A DNA stretch of 64,000 nt from the NCBI RefSeq assembly GCF_003611275.1, contig NZ_CP020694.1:992001-1056000 (forward strand), in the 5' to 3' direction. Positions 55,036 through 64,000 of this stretch are shown here, one piece after another (position 1 is the first letter of the stretch; every line of letters begins with the position of its first letter). Origin of the DNA: Sulfitobacter sp. D7. GTDB taxonomy: Bacteria > Pseudomonadota > Alphaproteobacteria > Rhodobacterales > Rhodobacteraceae. A model generated the notes under the pieces. The model made no database searches. It was not told where the DNA came from and saw nothing but the letters and a program-made list of their open reading frames with translations. A program made the translations under genes and the position numbers.

Positions 55036-55407
55036 ATGGCATACATGACAGATCGCAAACGCGCCCGCGGCCTTGGCTCGGCGAAAACCGGCACCGCGCA
55101 TTTCTGGGCGATGAAGGTGTCCTCGCTGGCGCTTTTGGTGCTGATCCCGCTGTTCGTCTTTACCTTCGGCAGCGCGCTTGGTGGTACATATGACGAGATT
55201 CTCGCCTATTACGCGCGGCCTTTCCCGGCCATCGTGGCGGCCCTGACGCTGATCGTGGGCTTTAAACACTTCAATGATGGCGTGCAGGTGCTGATCGAGG
55301 ATTATGTCCACGGTCTCGCCAACAAAGTCGCCCTCATCGTGATGACCATCATCAGCTACGGCGCAGCAGCGGTCGGCGTTTTCGCCATCGCCAAGCTCGC
55401 CCTGTAA
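55036..55407 (+). CDS. sdhD: Succinate dehydrogenase membrane anchor subunit
   Basis: A 123-residue membrane protein with three helices, 10 bp after sdhC. The N-terminal block DRKRARGLGSAKTGTAHFW and the heme-region GFKHFNDGVQVLIEDYVHG fit SdhD of alphaproteobacteria. sdhA follows 29 bp later. Confidence 0.93.
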   Translation: MAYMTDRKRARGLGSAKTGTAHFWAMKVSSLALLVLIPLFVFTFGSALGGTYDEILAYYARPFPAIVAALTLIVGFKHFNDGVQVLIEDYVHGLANKVALIVMTIISYGAAAVGVFAIAKLAL

Positions 55408-55436
55408 TAAATACGCCCAAACGGGAGACCGATTAA

Positions 55437-57242
55437 ATGGCAGCATATGAATATGAAACCCACGAATATGACGTTGTCGTGGTGGGGGCAGGCGGTGCTG
55501 GTCTGCGCGCGACTTTGGGCATGGCGGAGCAGGGGCTGCGCACGGCTTGTATCTCCAAGGTTTTCCCTACCCGTTCGCACACCGTGGCGGCGCAGGGTGG
55601 CATCGCGGCTTCCTTGAGCAATATGGGCCCCGACAACTGGCAGTGGCATATGTATGACACGGTCAAAGGCTCTGACTGGCTGGGCGACACCGACGCGATG
55701 GAATACCTCGCCCGCGAAGCGCCCAAGGCGGTTTACGAGCTTGAGCATTACGGCGTGCCGTTCTCGCGCACCGAAGAGGGCAAGATCTATCAGCGTCCCT
55801 TCGGCGGCCACACCACTGAATTTGGCGAAGGCCCCCCCGTGCAGCGCACCTGTGCCGCCGCCGACCGGACCGGCCACGCGATCCTGCACACGCTTTACGG
55901 CCAGTCGCTGAAGCAAAATGCGGAATTCTTCATCGAATATTTCGCCATCGATCTGATCATGTCGGATGACGGCGTCTGCCAAGGCGTGCTCTGCTGGAAG
56001 CTCGACGACGGCACCATGCACCTGTTCAGCGCCAAGATGGTCGTGCTGGCGACGGGCGGCTATGGCCGTGCCTATTTCTCGGCGACCTCGGCGCATACCT
56101 GCACCGGCGACGGTGGCGGCATGGCGGCCCGCGCGGGTCTGCCGCTGCAAGATATGGAATTCGTTCAGTTCCACCCCACCGGCATCTATGGTGCGGGCTG
56201 CCTGATCACCGAAGGCGCACGGGGCGAAGGTGGGTACCTCACCAACTCCGAAGGCGAGCGTTTCATGGAACGCTACGCGCCGACCTACAAAGACCTCGCC
56301 AGCCGCGACGTTGTCTCGCGCTGCATGACGATGGAAATCCGCGAAGGCCGCGGTGTGGGTGAAAACAAAGACCACATCCACCTGCACCTGAACCACCTGC
56401 CACCAGAAACGCTGGACCTGCGCCTGCCGGGCATCTCGGAATCCGCACGTATCTTTGCCGGTGTGGACCTGACGAAAGAGCCCATCCCGGTGCTGCCGAC
56501 GGTGCACTACAATATGGGCGGCATCCCCACCAACTACTGGGGCGAAGTGCTGAACCCGACCGCCGACAACCCCGACGCCATCGCACCCGGCCTGATGGCC
56601 GTGGGCGAGGCGGGCTGTGCTTCGGTCCACGGTGCGAACCGTCTGGGTTCGAACTCGCTCATCGACCTCGTGGTCTTTGGCCGCGCCGCCGCGATCCGCG
56701 CGGCCAAGATCGTCGACGCCGACAGCCCGGTGCCCGCGCCGAACCTCAAATCGGTGGAAAAGGCATTTGATCGTTTCGACGGTCTGCGCAATGCCAAGGG
56801 CGGCACGCCGACCTCGGAACTGCGCCTTGAGATGCAGAAAACCATGCAGGCCGATGCCGCCGTTTTCCGCACCGACAAGACGCTGGAAGAGGGCCGTGAG
56901 AAAATGATCGAAGTGGCCGACAAGCTGAACGATCTGCATGTCACCGACCGCAGTCTCGTGTGGAACTCTGATTTGATGGAGACGCTGGAGCTGACCAACC
57001 TGATGCCCAACGCCACCGCCACGATCACCGCCGCCGCCGCGCGCAAAGAAAGCCGTGGCGCGCACGCGCATGAGGACTACCCGGATCGGAACGACGACGA
57101 ATGGCGCAAACACTCGCTGGCGTGGTTCGATGGCAATGACGCGAAACTCACCTACCGCGCCGTGCACCTCGATCCGCTGACCGACGAATCCGAAGGCGGC
57201 ATCGACATGAAGAAGATCGCCCCCAAGGCACGGGTGTATTGA
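55437..57242 (+). CDS. sdhA: Succinate dehydrogenase flavoprotein subunit
   Basis: A 601-residue FAD protein. Dinucleotide motif [11 protein letters not shown] (about 13-23), covalent FAD histidine in [14 protein letters not shown] (His near 45), catalytic [21 protein letters not shown] and [20 protein letters not shown] are all present. It oxidises succinate to fumarate. The stop overlaps the start of a lipoprotein gene by one base. Confidence 0.97.
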   Translation: MAAYEYETHEYDVVVVGAGGAGLRATLGMAEQGLRTACISKVFPTRSHTVAAQGGIAASLSNMGPDNWQWHMYDTVKGSDWLGDTDAMEYLAREAPKAVYELEHYGVPFSRTEEGKIYQRPFGGHTTEFGEGPPVQRTCAAADRTGHAILHTLYGQSLKQNAEFFIEYFAIDLIMSDDGVCQGVLCWKLDDGTMHLFSAKMVVLATGGYGRAYFSATSAHTCTGDGGGMAARAGLPLQDMEFVQFHPTGIYGAGCLITEGARGEGGYLTNSEGERFMERYAPTYKDLASRDVVSRCMTMEIREGRGVGENKDHIHLHLNHLPPETLDLRLPGISESARIFAGVDLTKEPIPVLPTVHYNMGGIPTNYWGEVLNPTADNPDAIAPGLMAVGEAGCASVHGANRLGSNSLIDLVVFGRAAAIRAAKIVDADSPVPAPNLKSVEKAFDRFDGLRNAKGGTPTSELRLEMQKTMQADAAVFRTDKTLEEGREKMIEVADKLNDLHVTDRSLVWNSDLMETLELTNLMPNATATITAAAARKESRGAHAHEDYPDRNDDEWRKHSLAWFDGNDAKLTYRAVHLDPLTDESEGGIDMKKIAPKARVY

Positions 57243-57577
57243 TGGTTCGCACAGCACTCATCGCGGCCACGCTGTTCGCTCTTTCGGGCTGTGTTGAAGT
57301 TCAGCAGGCGGTGGATGACACCGCCCGCCAAACCTCAAAAGGCGTGGTGACCGAAGTTCTGGCCACCCGCTTTCCACAGGTGCCAAAACAGCTGATCACC
57401 CCCTTCACCGACTGCATCATCGACAATGCCGACGCGCTGGAACTGCGCGAATTGGCCCGCGCCACCGTGGTCGGCGTGGACGACACAACAACGGGCACCG
57501 TGCGCACGATCCTGTCGCGCCCCGAGACCCGCACCTGCCTGCTGGCCGCCGCGCCTGCAGCTGGCATGACGCTTTAG
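57242..57577 (+). CDS. Lipoprotein of unknown function between sdhA and sdhB
   Basis: A 111-residue protein. ATG at 57242 shares its A with the sdhA stop. Leader [17 protein letters not shown] has a lipobox (ALSGC, Cys17). The mature part is a small helical domain ([26 protein letters not shown]) with two more Cys (FTDCIID and TRTCLLA), likely a disulfide. It ends 10 bp before sdhB. Its position in the middle of a tightly packed respiratory-complex operon is unusual; a periplasmic assembly or stabilising role for complex II is a possible guess. Confidence 0.85.
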   Translation: MVRTALIAATLFALSGCVEVQQAVDDTARQTSKGVVTEVLATRFPQVPKQLITPFTDCIIDNADALELRELARATVVGVDDTTTGTVRTILSRPETRTCLLAAAPAAGMTL

Positions 57578-57587
57578 GAGACGCACA

Positions 57588-58367
57588 ATGGTTCAACTGA
57601 CGCTTCCCAAAAACTCCCGCATGACCAGCGGCAAGACATGGCCCAAGCCTTCGGGCGCCACCAACCTGCGCGAGTTCCACGTCTATCGCTGGAACCCCGA
57701 TGACGGGAAGAACCCGGCGCTCGACACCTATTTCGTCGACATGGACGATTGCGGGCCGATGATTCTCGACGCGCTGATCAAGATCAAGAACGAGATTGAC
57801 CCCACGCTGACCTTCCGCCGCTCCTGCCGCGAAGGCATCTGCGGCTCCTGCGCGATGAACATCGACGGCATCAACACGCTGGCCTGCACCTACGGCATGG
57901 AGGAGATCAACGGCGTGGTCAAAATCTACCCGCTGCCGCACATGCCGGTGGTCAAAGACCTGATCCCCGATCTCACGCATTTCTACGCCCAGCACGCCTC
58001 AATCCAGCCTTGGCTCGAAACCGAGACACCCGAGCCGCGCAAAGAGTGGAAACAGTCGATCGACGACCGGGCCAAGCTCGACGGTTTGTACGAGTGCATC
58101 ATGTGCGCCTGCTGCTCGACATCCTGCCCCAGCTACTGGTGGAACGGCGACCGCTACCTTGGGCCAGCCGCCCTGCTGCACGCCTACCGTTGGATCATCG
58201 ACAGCCGGGATGAGGCCACGGGCGAGCGTCTGGATGACCTCGAAGACCCGTTCAAGCTCTACCGCTGCCACACGATCATGAACTGCGCCAAGACCTGCCC
58301 CAAGGGGCTGAACCCGGCCGCTGCGATTGCCAATATCAAGAAACTGATGGTCGAACGGACCGTCTAA
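57588..58367 (+). CDS. sdhB: Succinate dehydrogenase iron-sulfur subunit
   Basis: A 259-residue electron-transfer subunit. The [2Fe-2S] motif is [15 protein letters not shown] (about 81-102), the [4Fe-4S] motif [12 protein letters not shown] (about 171-182) and the [3Fe-4S] motif [14 protein letters not shown] (about 228-241). It passes electrons from SdhA to ubiquinone. GGAG lies nine bases before the ATG. A hairpin ends the operon eight bases after the stop. Confidence 0.97.
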   Translation: MVQLTLPKNSRMTSGKTWPKPSGATNLREFHVYRWNPDDGKNPALDTYFVDMDDCGPMILDALIKIKNEIDPTLTFRRSCREGICGSCAMNIDGINTLACTYGMEEINGVVKIYPLPHMPVVKDLIPDLTHFYAQHASIQPWLETETPEPRKEWKQSIDDRAKLDGLYECIMCACCSTSCPSYWWNGDRYLGPAALLHAYRWIIDSRDEATGERLDDLEDPFKLYRCHTIMNCAKTCPKGLNPAAAIANIKKLMVERTV

Positions 58368-58374
58368 AGACAAC

Positions 58375-58402
58375 AAGGCCCGGCCAAGCGCCGGGCCTTT
58401 GG
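58375..58402 (+). terminator. Hairpin terminator after sdhB
   Basis: A ten-base perfect stem, AAGGCCCGGC and GCCGGGCCTT with loop CAAGC, followed by only three T. The next small gene starts at 58410, so some readthrough is plausible. Confidence 0.75.
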
Positions 58403-58409
58403 TTATCTT

Positions 58410-58625
58410 ATGATCCTGCCCTTCATCATCGTTATCGTCTTTGTGATCGTGCTGATCTTTGCCCGCCGCAACGCGCCGACGCGCGATTGCCGCTGGCGCG
58501 AAGACCGGACGGGCGACAAGGGCGCTTTGCGCAAATACCACTGCGTCGCCTGCGGGGCCGAAGCCTACCGCAGCGAAGGCCCGCCGGACCGCTGCCTCAA
58601 AGGGCTCGACACGCCGCGCCTGTGA
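58410..58625 (+). CDS. Small membrane-anchored protein with CxxC motif
   Basis: A 71-residue protein: one N-terminal helix (ILPFIIVIVFVIVLIFA, 2-18), a basic stretch, then YHCVACGAEAYRSEGPPDRC, a half zinc ribbon (CVAC and a later Cys). It lies after the sdh terminator and 55 bp before an FAD dehydrogenase. Similar short anchored ribbon proteins are widespread in Rhodobacterales without known function. A gene is likely but not certain. Confidence 0.7.
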   Translation: MILPFIIVIVFVIVLIFARRNAPTRDCRWREDRTGDKGALRKYHCVACGAEAYRSEGPPDRCLKGLDTPRL

Positions 58626-58679
58626 CATTGCCTTTGCCGTGAACTCGCCGCACACTCGTTTCAAAAGGGGAGAGGTGCG

Positions 58680-60332
58680 ATGGGCAGTGAGACTTTCAAC
58701 GCAGATGTGATCGTGGTCGGCGCGGGCTTGGCTGGCATGGTGGCCGCTCACGAAGCGGTGCTGCGCGGGCGCCGGGTTCTGCTGCTGGATCAGGAAGGGC
58801 CGCAAAGCCTTGGCGGACAGGCGTTCTGGTCGCTTGGCGGGCTCTTCATGGTCGACACGCCCGAGCAGCGCCGCATGGGCATCCGCGACAGCGCGGAACT
58901 GGCCTATCGCGATTGGATGGGGTCCGCGCAATTTGACCGGCCCGAAGACGCCAATCCCCGCGCGCTGGCAGCGGGTTTCCTCGAATGGGCCGCGGGCGAC
59001 ATGCGCGACTGGCTGCAAGGTTTCGGCATGCGCTGGTTCCCGGTCGTCGGCTGGGCCGAACGCGGTGGGGCAGGGGCAGAGGGCCACGGCAACTCCGTCC
59101 CGCGCTTCCACATCACATGGGGCACCGGTACCGGCGTCGTCGCCCCCTTTGCGCGGCTCATGCAGGAACATGCCGCCACAGGCCAACTACGCCTCGGCTT
59201 CCGCCACCGGGTGACCCGTCTGATCACCACCGACGGCGCCGTGACGGGCGTCGCGGGGGATGTCCTCGACGACAGCAGCGCCCCACGCGGCCACAGCACC
59301 TCGCGCTCCATCAAGGCCGATTTCGAACACAGCGCCGAAGCGGTGATCCTCACCACCGGCGGCATCGGCGCGAACCATGATCTGGTGCGAAAACACTGGC
59401 CAACCGACCGCCTCGGCCCCGCCCCGCGCCAGATGGTCAGCGGCGTGCCCGACTACGTCGACGGCAAGATGCACGCCATCGCCGCAAAAGCCGGGGCAGG
59501 GCTGATCAACGAAGACCGCATGTGGCACTATTGCGAAGGCGTCCAGAACTGGAACCCGATCTGGCCCAACCACGGCATCCGCATCCTGCCCGGCCCATCG
59601 TCGATGTGGTTCGACGCCAAGGGCAACCGGATGGAGGCGCCCTGCCTGCCCGGTTTCGACACGCTCTCAACCCTGCGCCGCATCCTTCAAGCGGGCGAGC
59701 ACAGCTGGTTCATCCTCACACAAAAGATCATCGAAAAGGAATTCGCCCTCTCGGGCTCTGAACAGAACCCCGACCTCACCTCCGGCAGCTGGCGCGAGGT
59801 GCTCAAAGCCCGCCTCGGCGAAGGCGCCACCGCCGCAGTTGAGGCGTTCAAGGACAAGGGCGCAGACTTCATCGTCGCTGACGACCTCGACACCCTTGTC
59901 ACCCGGATGAACGCGCTCACCCCCGAGGCGCCCGTCCGCCTTGACCACATCCGCACCCAGATCGAAGCCCGCGATGGTCAACTGGACAACCCCTTTGCAA
60001 AAGATGCCCAGATCACCGCAATCCGCGGGGCCCGCGCCTACCGCGGCGACCGGCTGATCCGGACCGCCAAACCTCACGCTATCCTCGACCCTGCCAACGG
60101 CCCGCTGATCGCCGTGCGCCTCAACATCCTCACCCGGAAATCCCTTGGCGGGCTGCACAGCGATCTCCAAGGCCGCGTGCTCACCCCCGAAGGCACGGTC
60201 CTGCCCAGCCTCTTCGCCGCCGGGGAGGTCTGCGGCTTTGGCGGCGGCGGCTACCACGGCTACAACGCCCTCGAAGGCACCTTTCTGGGCGGCTGCCTCT
60301 ACTCCGGGCGCCTCGCCGGTCAAAACGCCTGA
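58680..60332 (+). CDS. FAD-binding dehydrogenase (fumarate reductase/KstD-like flavoprotein)
   Basis: A 550-residue flavoprotein of the FAD_binding_2 family. The Rossmann motif VVGAGLAGMVAAHE is at 12-25, and EGPQSLGGQAFWSLGGLF follows. The C-terminus has AAGEVCGFGGGGYHGYNALEGTFLGGCLYSGR. It resembles 3-ketosteroid delta-1-dehydrogenases and related 2-ene oxidoreductases; the substrate is unknown. GGGAGAGG lies about eight bases before the ATG. It stands alone between sdhB and convergent deoD. Confidence 0.85.
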   Translation: MGSETFNADVIVVGAGLAGMVAAHEAVLRGRRVLLLDQEGPQSLGGQAFWSLGGLFMVDTPEQRRMGIRDSAELAYRDWMGSAQFDRPEDANPRALAAGFLEWAAGDMRDWLQGFGMRWFPVVGWAERGGAGAEGHGNSVPRFHITWGTGTGVVAPFARLMQEHAATGQLRLGFRHRVTRLITTDGAVTGVAGDVLDDSSAPRGHSTSRSIKADFEHSAEAVILTTGGIGANHDLVRKHWPTDRLGPAPRQMVSGVPDYVDGKMHAIAAKAGAGLINEDRMWHYCEGVQNWNPIWPNHGIRILPGPSSMWFDAKGNRMEAPCLPGFDTLSTLRRILQAGEHSWFILTQKIIEKEFALSGSEQNPDLTSGSWREVLKARLGEGATAAVEAFKDKGADFIVADDLDTLVTRMNALTPEAPVRLDHIRTQIEARDGQLDNPFAKDAQITAIRGARAYRGDRLIRTAKPHAILDPANGPLIAVRLNILTRKSLGGLHSDLQGRVLTPEGTVLPSLFAAGEVCGFGGGGYHGYNALEGTFLGGCLYSGRLAGQNA

Positions 60333-60353
60333 TACCAGCCCCACAAAAGCAAA

Positions 60354-60387
60354 AGGCGCGACCCCCGCCGCGCCTCTTCATCCTTTT
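60354..60387 (+). terminator. Rho-independent-like terminator after the FAD dehydrogenase gene
   Basis: AGGCGCG and CGCGCCT pair perfectly around an eight-base loop, followed by CTTCATCCTTTTT. It lies in the gap with convergent deoD. Confidence 0.65.
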
Positions 60388-60422
60388 TCAAATACCGTCC
60401 GCACTCTCAGCGGACGCGACGG

Positions 60423-61127
60423 TCAGGCAAAGGCCGCTTCCAGCGCAATCTCAACCATATCACCAAAGCTTTTCTCCCGGTCTTCCGACGGCAGCGCCTC
60501 ACCGGTCTGCAAATGGTCGCTCACAGTCAAGACCGCCAGTGCCCGGCGCTTGTGCCGCGCGGCCAGCGTGTAAAGCTCCGCCGCTTCCATCTCGACACCC
60601 AGAATACCGTGGCGCACCATCTGCTCGTCCAGATCGGGGCGTTCGGCATAAAAGACGTCCGAAGAATAGATCCCGCCGACATGGGTTTTCGCCTCCAGCT
60701 TCTCGGCCGCTTGCACGGCGGCACGCAGCAGGCCCCAATCGGCGCAGGGGGCGTAGTTTAATTCGCGGAAAATACCGGAGGAGGGCGAGGTGATGGTGCT
60801 GGCGGTCATCGCGATGATAACATCGCGAATGCCGACATGGCTCTGCATCCCCCCACAAGAGCCGATGCGGATCAGAGTTTGCGCGCCATATTCCGTCATC
60901 AACTCATTGGCGTAGATCGACAGCGAGGGCATGCCCATGCCGGAGCCTTGGATGGTGACGCGGTTGCCGCGCCATGTGCCGGTGAAGCCCAGCATGCCGC
61001 GCACTTCGTTGACCAACTCGGCCCCTTCCAAAAAGGTCTCTGCCGCCCATTTTGCGCGGTAGGGGTCGCCGGGCATCAATACGGTGTCGGCGATATCGCC
61101 GGGTTTCGCGCCAATATGGACGGTCAT
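60423..61127 (-). CDS. deoD: Purine-nucleoside phosphorylase (DeoD type)
   Basis: A 234-residue hexameric-type phosphorylase that splits purine nucleosides to base and (deoxy)ribose-1-phosphate. Start at 61127 has AGGAGA seven bases upstream; the longer frame has a random N-terminus. The family patterns [54 protein letters not shown] and TVSDHL..E are visible. It complements the nucleobase importer and deaminase at 18-24 kb in salvage, though at a distance. Confidence 0.95.
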   Translation of the reverse strand: MTVHIGAKPGDIADTVLMPGDPYRAKWAAETFLEGAELVNEVRGMLGFTGTWRGNRVTIQGSGMGMPSLSIYANELMTEYGAQTLIRIGSCGGMQSHVGIRDVIIAMTASTITSPSSGIFRELNYAPCADWGLLRAAVQAAEKLEAKTHVGGIYSSDVFYAERPDLDEQMVRHGILGVEMEAAELYTLAARHKRRALAVLTVSDHLQTGEALPSEDREKSFGDMVEIALEAAFA

Positions 61128-61260
61128 TTCTGTCTCCTGATGTTTGGCGCATTTTGCCTGCCCGAGGCGGGCTTCACAAGGGCCGCGATGGGGGAGGGGG
61201 CGTGACGTAAAGCGGACGGGCGCACGACAATTGGGACGGCTACCCAATTCGCTTTCCCTC

Positions 61261-61303
61261 AAAAATAAAAAAGGCGCCGGTGAATTTCCATTCACGCGGC
61301 GCC
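61261..61303 (-). terminator. Rho-independent terminator of the H-NS-like gene
   Basis: On the minus strand: GGCGCCGCGTGAAT, short loop, ATTCACCGGCGCC, then TTTTTTATTTTT. The stem has one bulged position. The T-run is strong and the stem begins 24 bp after the H-NS-like stop codon. Confidence 0.9.
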
Positions 61304-61327
61304 AAATTCCCGTAATTCGGGAGATGG

Positions 61328-61672
61328 TTAAATCCGCATCGTTTCCGGATCGGCACCATTCTCTACTTGGGCGCGAAACCAATTCGGCTGACGGCCTTTC
61401 CCGGTCCAAGTCTGGGACGGGTCTTCGGGGTTGGAAAACTGAGGTTTCGATTTCGGGCCCGCCGCCGCTTTGTGCGGTTTCTTTGCCTTCTTGGGTGCGG
61501 GTTGTTCATCAGCTAACTCATTCAGGGAAAAGCCATATTCCGCCGCTGCCTTCTCGGCCGCCTTACGTGCCGCCCGGCGTTCGCGGGCCTGCGCGGCCTG
61601 CAATGCCTTTTTGACATCCGACAGAAGTTTCTCCAATTCCTTGCGGCTCATGGATTTCAGGTCTTTTTCCAT
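61328..61672 (-). CDS. H-NS histone-like family protein (HvrA/Spb type)
   Basis: A 114-residue nucleoid-associated protein. The N-terminal coiled coil ([47 protein letters not shown]) makes dimers; the C-terminal DNA-binding loop has [25 protein letters not shown], the H-NS core pattern TWTGRGRQPKW. Related proteins HvrA and Spb of Rhodobacter control photosynthesis and nitrogen genes. A perfect TATAAT lies at 61711-61716 on its strand. It is followed by a strong terminator. Confidence 0.93.
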   Translation of the reverse strand: MEKDLKSMSRKELEKLLSDVKKALQAAQARERRAARKAAEKAAAEYGFSLNELADEQPAPKKAKKPHKAAAGPKSKPQFSNPEDPSQTWTGKGRQPNWFRAQVENGADPETMRI

Positions 61673-61755
61673 ATCTGATATTTCCTTTCCAGATTGTGCT
61701 GGTACGGGGAATTATAGATCCAATTGGTTAATTGCACGTTGTATTTTGTGTCAGC

Positions 61756-63723
61756 CTATTCTGCGGCCACCGCTTTGGGGTCGGCAAGCGCAATGATATC
61801 TTCCATGATCACGTTCAATTCGAAATCTTTCGGGGTATAGACCTGCGCCACTCCGGCAGCGCGCAAACGTGTTGCGTCAGCCTCGGGAATGATGCCGCCG
61901 ACGATGACCGGGATATGGTTCATCCCTGCCTCGGTCATGCGCTGCATCAGGTCTTCGACCAATGGCACATGCGAGCCCGAGAGGATCGACAAGCCGACCA
62001 CATGGGCGGCTTCCGTCTGCGCGGCTTCGACGATTTCCGCGGGCGTCAGGCGGATGCCTTCATAGCTGATGTCCATGCCGCAATCGCGGGCGCGGACGGC
62101 GATCTGTTCTGCCCCGTTCGAGTGCCCGTCGAGCCCCGGTTTGCCGACGAGGAATTTCAGCCTGCGGCCCAGTTTGTCACTAACCGCATCCACCGCGTCG
62201 CGCAGGTCGTCCAGACCTTCGGTCTTGTTGGACTGGCCTGCGGAAACCCCTGTGGGGCCACGATATTCCCCGTGAACGGCACGCATCTGCGCGGCCCATT
62301 CGCCGGTGGTGACGCCCGCCTTGGCGGCGGCGATGGAGGCGGGCATGATATTGTCGCCCGCGCTGGCGGCGGCACGTAGGTCGGCCAGTGCCTGTTTGAC
62401 GGCGCCCTCGTCGCGCGCGCTGCGCCATGCGTCGAGCCGGGAGAGTTGGTCGGCTTCGGCACCGGGGTCTGATTGCATGATATCGCCCGCGCCGGTCATC
62501 AGCGGCGAGGGCGCGCCTTGTTGCCATTTGTTCACACCGACAACGACTGTTTCGCCGCTTTCGATGCGGCGCAGCCGGTCGGCGTTGCTTTCGACCAAGC
62601 GGCCCTTCATGTAATCGATCGCGGAAATCGCGCCGCCCATACCGTCGAGGTTTGCCAATTCAGCGCGTGCGCCTTCTTTGAGCAATTCGACCTTGGCATC
62701 GACCGCCGGATTGCCGTCGAAAAGATCGTCGAATTCCAGAAGGTCGGTTTCATGGGCCATGATCTGCTGCATCCGCATCGACCATTGCTGGTCCCACGGG
62801 CGGGGCAGGCCGAGCGCTTCGTTCCACGCGGGCAATTGCACAGCACGGGCGCGGGCCTTTTTCGACAGGGTCACGGCGAGCATTTCAATGAGGATACGGT
62901 AGACGTTATTCTCGGGCTGTTGTTCGGTCAGACCCAGTGAATTGACCTGAACCCCATAGCGGAAACGACGGAATTTGGGGTCTTCGACCCCATAGCGGTC
63001 GCGGCAAATCTCGTCCCAAAGGTCTACAAATGCGCGCATTTTGCACATCTCGGTGACGAAACGGATGCCCGCGTTCACGAAGAATGAGATGCGGCCCACC
63101 AATTTCGGAAAATCCTCTGCCGGGACGCGCGGTTTCAGCGCGTCGAGCACGGCGGTGGCAGTGGCAAGTGCAAAGGCCAATTCCTGTTCCGGCGTCGCAC
63201 CTGCTTCTTGCAGGTGGTAGGAACAGACGTTCATCGGGTTCCATTTCGGCACGTTGGTATAGCAGTATTCAGCCACATCCGCGATCATCTTGAGTGAGGG
63301 CGCGGGCGGGCAGATATAGGTGCCGCGGCTGAGGTATTCCTTGATCAGATCGTTTTGCACCGTGCCTTGCAGGGCGGAAATATCCGCGCCCTGTTCTTCG
63401 GCCACGGCGATATAGAGCGACAGCAGCCAAGGAGCCGTCGCGTTGATCGTCATGGAGGTGTTCATTTGTTCAAGGGGGATGCCATCGAAAAGCGCGCGCA
63501 TGTCACCGAGGTGGTTCACCGGCACGCCGACCTTGCCAACCTCGCCACGGCTGAGCACATGGTCGCTGTCATAGCCGGTCTGGGTGGGCAGGTCGAAAGC
63601 CACCGAAAGCCCGGTTTGCCCGCGCTCCAAGTTTGACCGGTAGAGCGCGTTGGACGCGGCGGCGGTGGAATGGCCCGCATAGGTGCGAATGAGCCAGGGA
63701 CGGTCTTTCTGCGGTTGGGTCAT
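61756..63723 (-). CDS. ecm: Ethylmalonyl-CoA mutase (coenzyme B12-dependent)
   Basis: A 655-residue radical mutase that turns ethylmalonyl-CoA into methylsuccinyl-CoA, a key step of the ethylmalonyl-CoA pathway used to assimilate acetyl-CoA. Start at 63723 (MTQPQKDRPWLIRTYAGHSTA). The substrate-binding barrel covers about 1-510, with RTYAGHSTAAASNALYRSNL, FDLPTQTGYDSD and PKWNPMNVCSYHLQEAGA. The B12-binding domain (about 520-655) has DGHSNGAEQIAV, the DxHxxG cobalt-ligand motif. It is longer than single-chain methylmalonyl-CoA mutase alpha-like chains but shows the EcM-specific opening. Confidence 0.93.
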   Translation of the reverse strand: MTQPQKDRPWLIRTYAGHSTAAASNALYRSNLERGQTGLSVAFDLPTQTGYDSDHVLSRGEVGKVGVPVNHLGDMRALFDGIPLEQMNTSMTINATAPWLLSLYIAVAEEQGADISALQGTVQNDLIKEYLSRGTYICPPAPSLKMIADVAEYCYTNVPKWNPMNVCSYHLQEAGATPEQELAFALATATAVLDALKPRVPAEDFPKLVGRISFFVNAGIRFVTEMCKMRAFVDLWDEICRDRYGVEDPKFRRFRYGVQVNSLGLTEQQPENNVYRILIEMLAVTLSKKARARAVQLPAWNEALGLPRPWDQQWSMRMQQIMAHETDLLEFDDLFDGNPAVDAKVELLKEGARAELANLDGMGGAISAIDYMKGRLVESNADRLRRIESGETVVVGVNKWQQGAPSPLMTGAGDIMQSDPGAEADQLSRLDAWRSARDEGAVKQALADLRAAASAGDNIMPASIAAAKAGVTTGEWAAQMRAVHGEYRGPTGVSAGQSNKTEGLDDLRDAVDAVSDKLGRRLKFLVGKPGLDGHSNGAEQIAVRARDCGMDISYEGIRLTPAEIVEAAQTEAAHVVGLSILSGSHVPLVEDLMQRMTEAGMNHIPVIVGGIIPEADATRLRAAGVAQVYTPKDFELNVIMEDIIALADPKAVAAE

Positions 63724-63766
63724 CTTGGCCTCTTGAATCTGGTGGCAATAAAGTTGCGTCATGACG

Positions 63767-63796
63767 TTGATAGGGGAAATAATATGCCTCTGTCAA
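63767..63796 (-). promoter_or_regulatory. Candidate promoter of ecm (TTGACA-N18-TATCAA)
   Basis: On the minus strand TTGACA at 63796-63791 and TATCAA at 63772-63767, with an 18-bp spacer, about 45 bp before the ecm start. The -35 box is perfect, the -10 box matches four of six. The spacer is AT-rich. Confidence 0.4.
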
Positions 63797-63887
63797 TTCG
63801 CTGCGTTGCGGCATCGCGCGCGCCCGGCCAGTGGGCAGAAAACAGATAATTATTGTCCTCTCGCCTGCGCGCTGTAAGGGTTAAGCC

Positions 63888-64000
63888 ATGACGCAGACTG
63901 TGCAATTGCCCCTTTGGCTGTTCATCCTCATCGTGGTTTTCGCAGCCGTCACGGCGCTGAGCCATTTTCTGCTGCCTTCGGTGCGTTGGTTCTTTCGCCG
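63888..64000 (+). CDS. Probable acyltransferase, N-terminal part (cut by window edge)
   Basis: The first 37 codons of a protein beginning MTQTVQLPLWLFILIVVFAAV, with a membrane helix at 8-30 and then LPSVRWFFR. The arrangement of a helix followed by a basic RWFFRR-type stretch next to ecm is known from glycerol acyltransferase-like genes in Rhodobacteraceae. Too little is visible for a firm identification. It is divergent from ecm over 164 bp. Confidence 0.5.
   Translation, partial: MTQTVQLPLWLFILIVVFAAVTALSHFLLPSVRWFFR

Noticed and set aside
55356..57257. A 633-codon open frame opposite sdhA
   Set aside because: Same GC-bias shadow; sdhA has all catalytic motifs, and no ribosome site or homology supports the antisense frame.

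Overview
The window reads as a chromosomal segment of a Roseobacter-group alphaproteobacterium (Rhodobacteraceae). The evidence is the gene order and families: sucC-x-x-sucD-x-sucA-odhB-x-x-x-lpd, sdhC-D-A-x-B, ethylmalonyl-CoA pathway genes (ethylmalonyl-CoA mutase, mesaconyl-CoA hydratase, malyl-CoA thioesterase), an HvrA/H-NS-like protein, and a flagellar cluster carrying a dedicated lytic transglycosylase. The DNA is GC-rich, genes are densely packed with many 1-4 base stop/start overlaps, and I see no tRNA, rRNA, CRISPR array or prophage. The genus cannot be fixed from the sequence alone.

Layout. (1) 1-7.5 kb: flagellar export and rod genes (fliR, flhA, slt, fliQ, fliE, flgC, flgB leftward; fliI rightward). 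flhA is cut in two by a 1400-bp IS256-family element with a 9-bp target duplication, so this strain should be unable to build flagella. (2) 7.5-9.2 kb: a lytic transglycosylase and a CreA-family protein. (3) 9.3-13.7 kb: a sulfide/persulfide response locus: a BigR/SqrR-type ArsR repressor with the two sensor cysteines, a palindrome over its promoter, two YeeE/YedE-type transporter halves, a persulfide dioxygenase-like enzyme, a SulP transporter and a DUF442 phosphatase/sulfurtransferase-like protein. (4) 14-16.9 kb: a TonB energy-transduction operon with two ExbD genes. (5) 16.9-24.3 kb: a class III aminotransferase divergent from a BMP-type ABC importer with a cytosine deaminase-like enzyme, probably purine/pyrimidine scavenging. 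(6) 24.4-37.3 kb: housekeeping genes (gap, a regulator, a Hint-domain protein, tlpA, argH, two tiny lipoproteins, lysA, a TIGR02302 membrane protein, a zinc-ribbon protein, ftsEX, plsC). (7) 37.7-58.4 kb: central carbon metabolism: the 2-oxoglutarate dehydrogenase/succinyl-CoA synthetase operon, ethylmalonyl-CoA pathway genes, mdh and the succinate dehydrogenase operon. (8) 58.4-64 kb: an FAD dehydrogenase, deoD, an H-NS-like protein, ethylmalonyl-CoA mutase and the start of a probable acyltransferase.

The strongest regulatory observation is a 35-bp double palindrome found twice, upstream of sucC and upstream of sdhC. The two copies share 18 identical bases on the left and 12 on the right, and in both the TGATCA cores are 21 bp apart. 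Two operons of the same cycle therefore look co-controlled by one dimeric regulator bound at two adjacent sites; a GntR-family TCA regulator of the AkgR type is the leading candidate. A separate LacI-type palindrome (GTTAGCGCTAAC) precedes gap, so two carbon-flux regulators may act within this window. The TCA operons also carry several uncharacterised small genes in conserved-looking, translationally coupled positions: two membrane proteins between sucC and sucD, a peptide before sucA, a MAPEG/dabb-like/MAPEG trio between odhB and lpd, and a lipoprotein between sdhA and sdhB.
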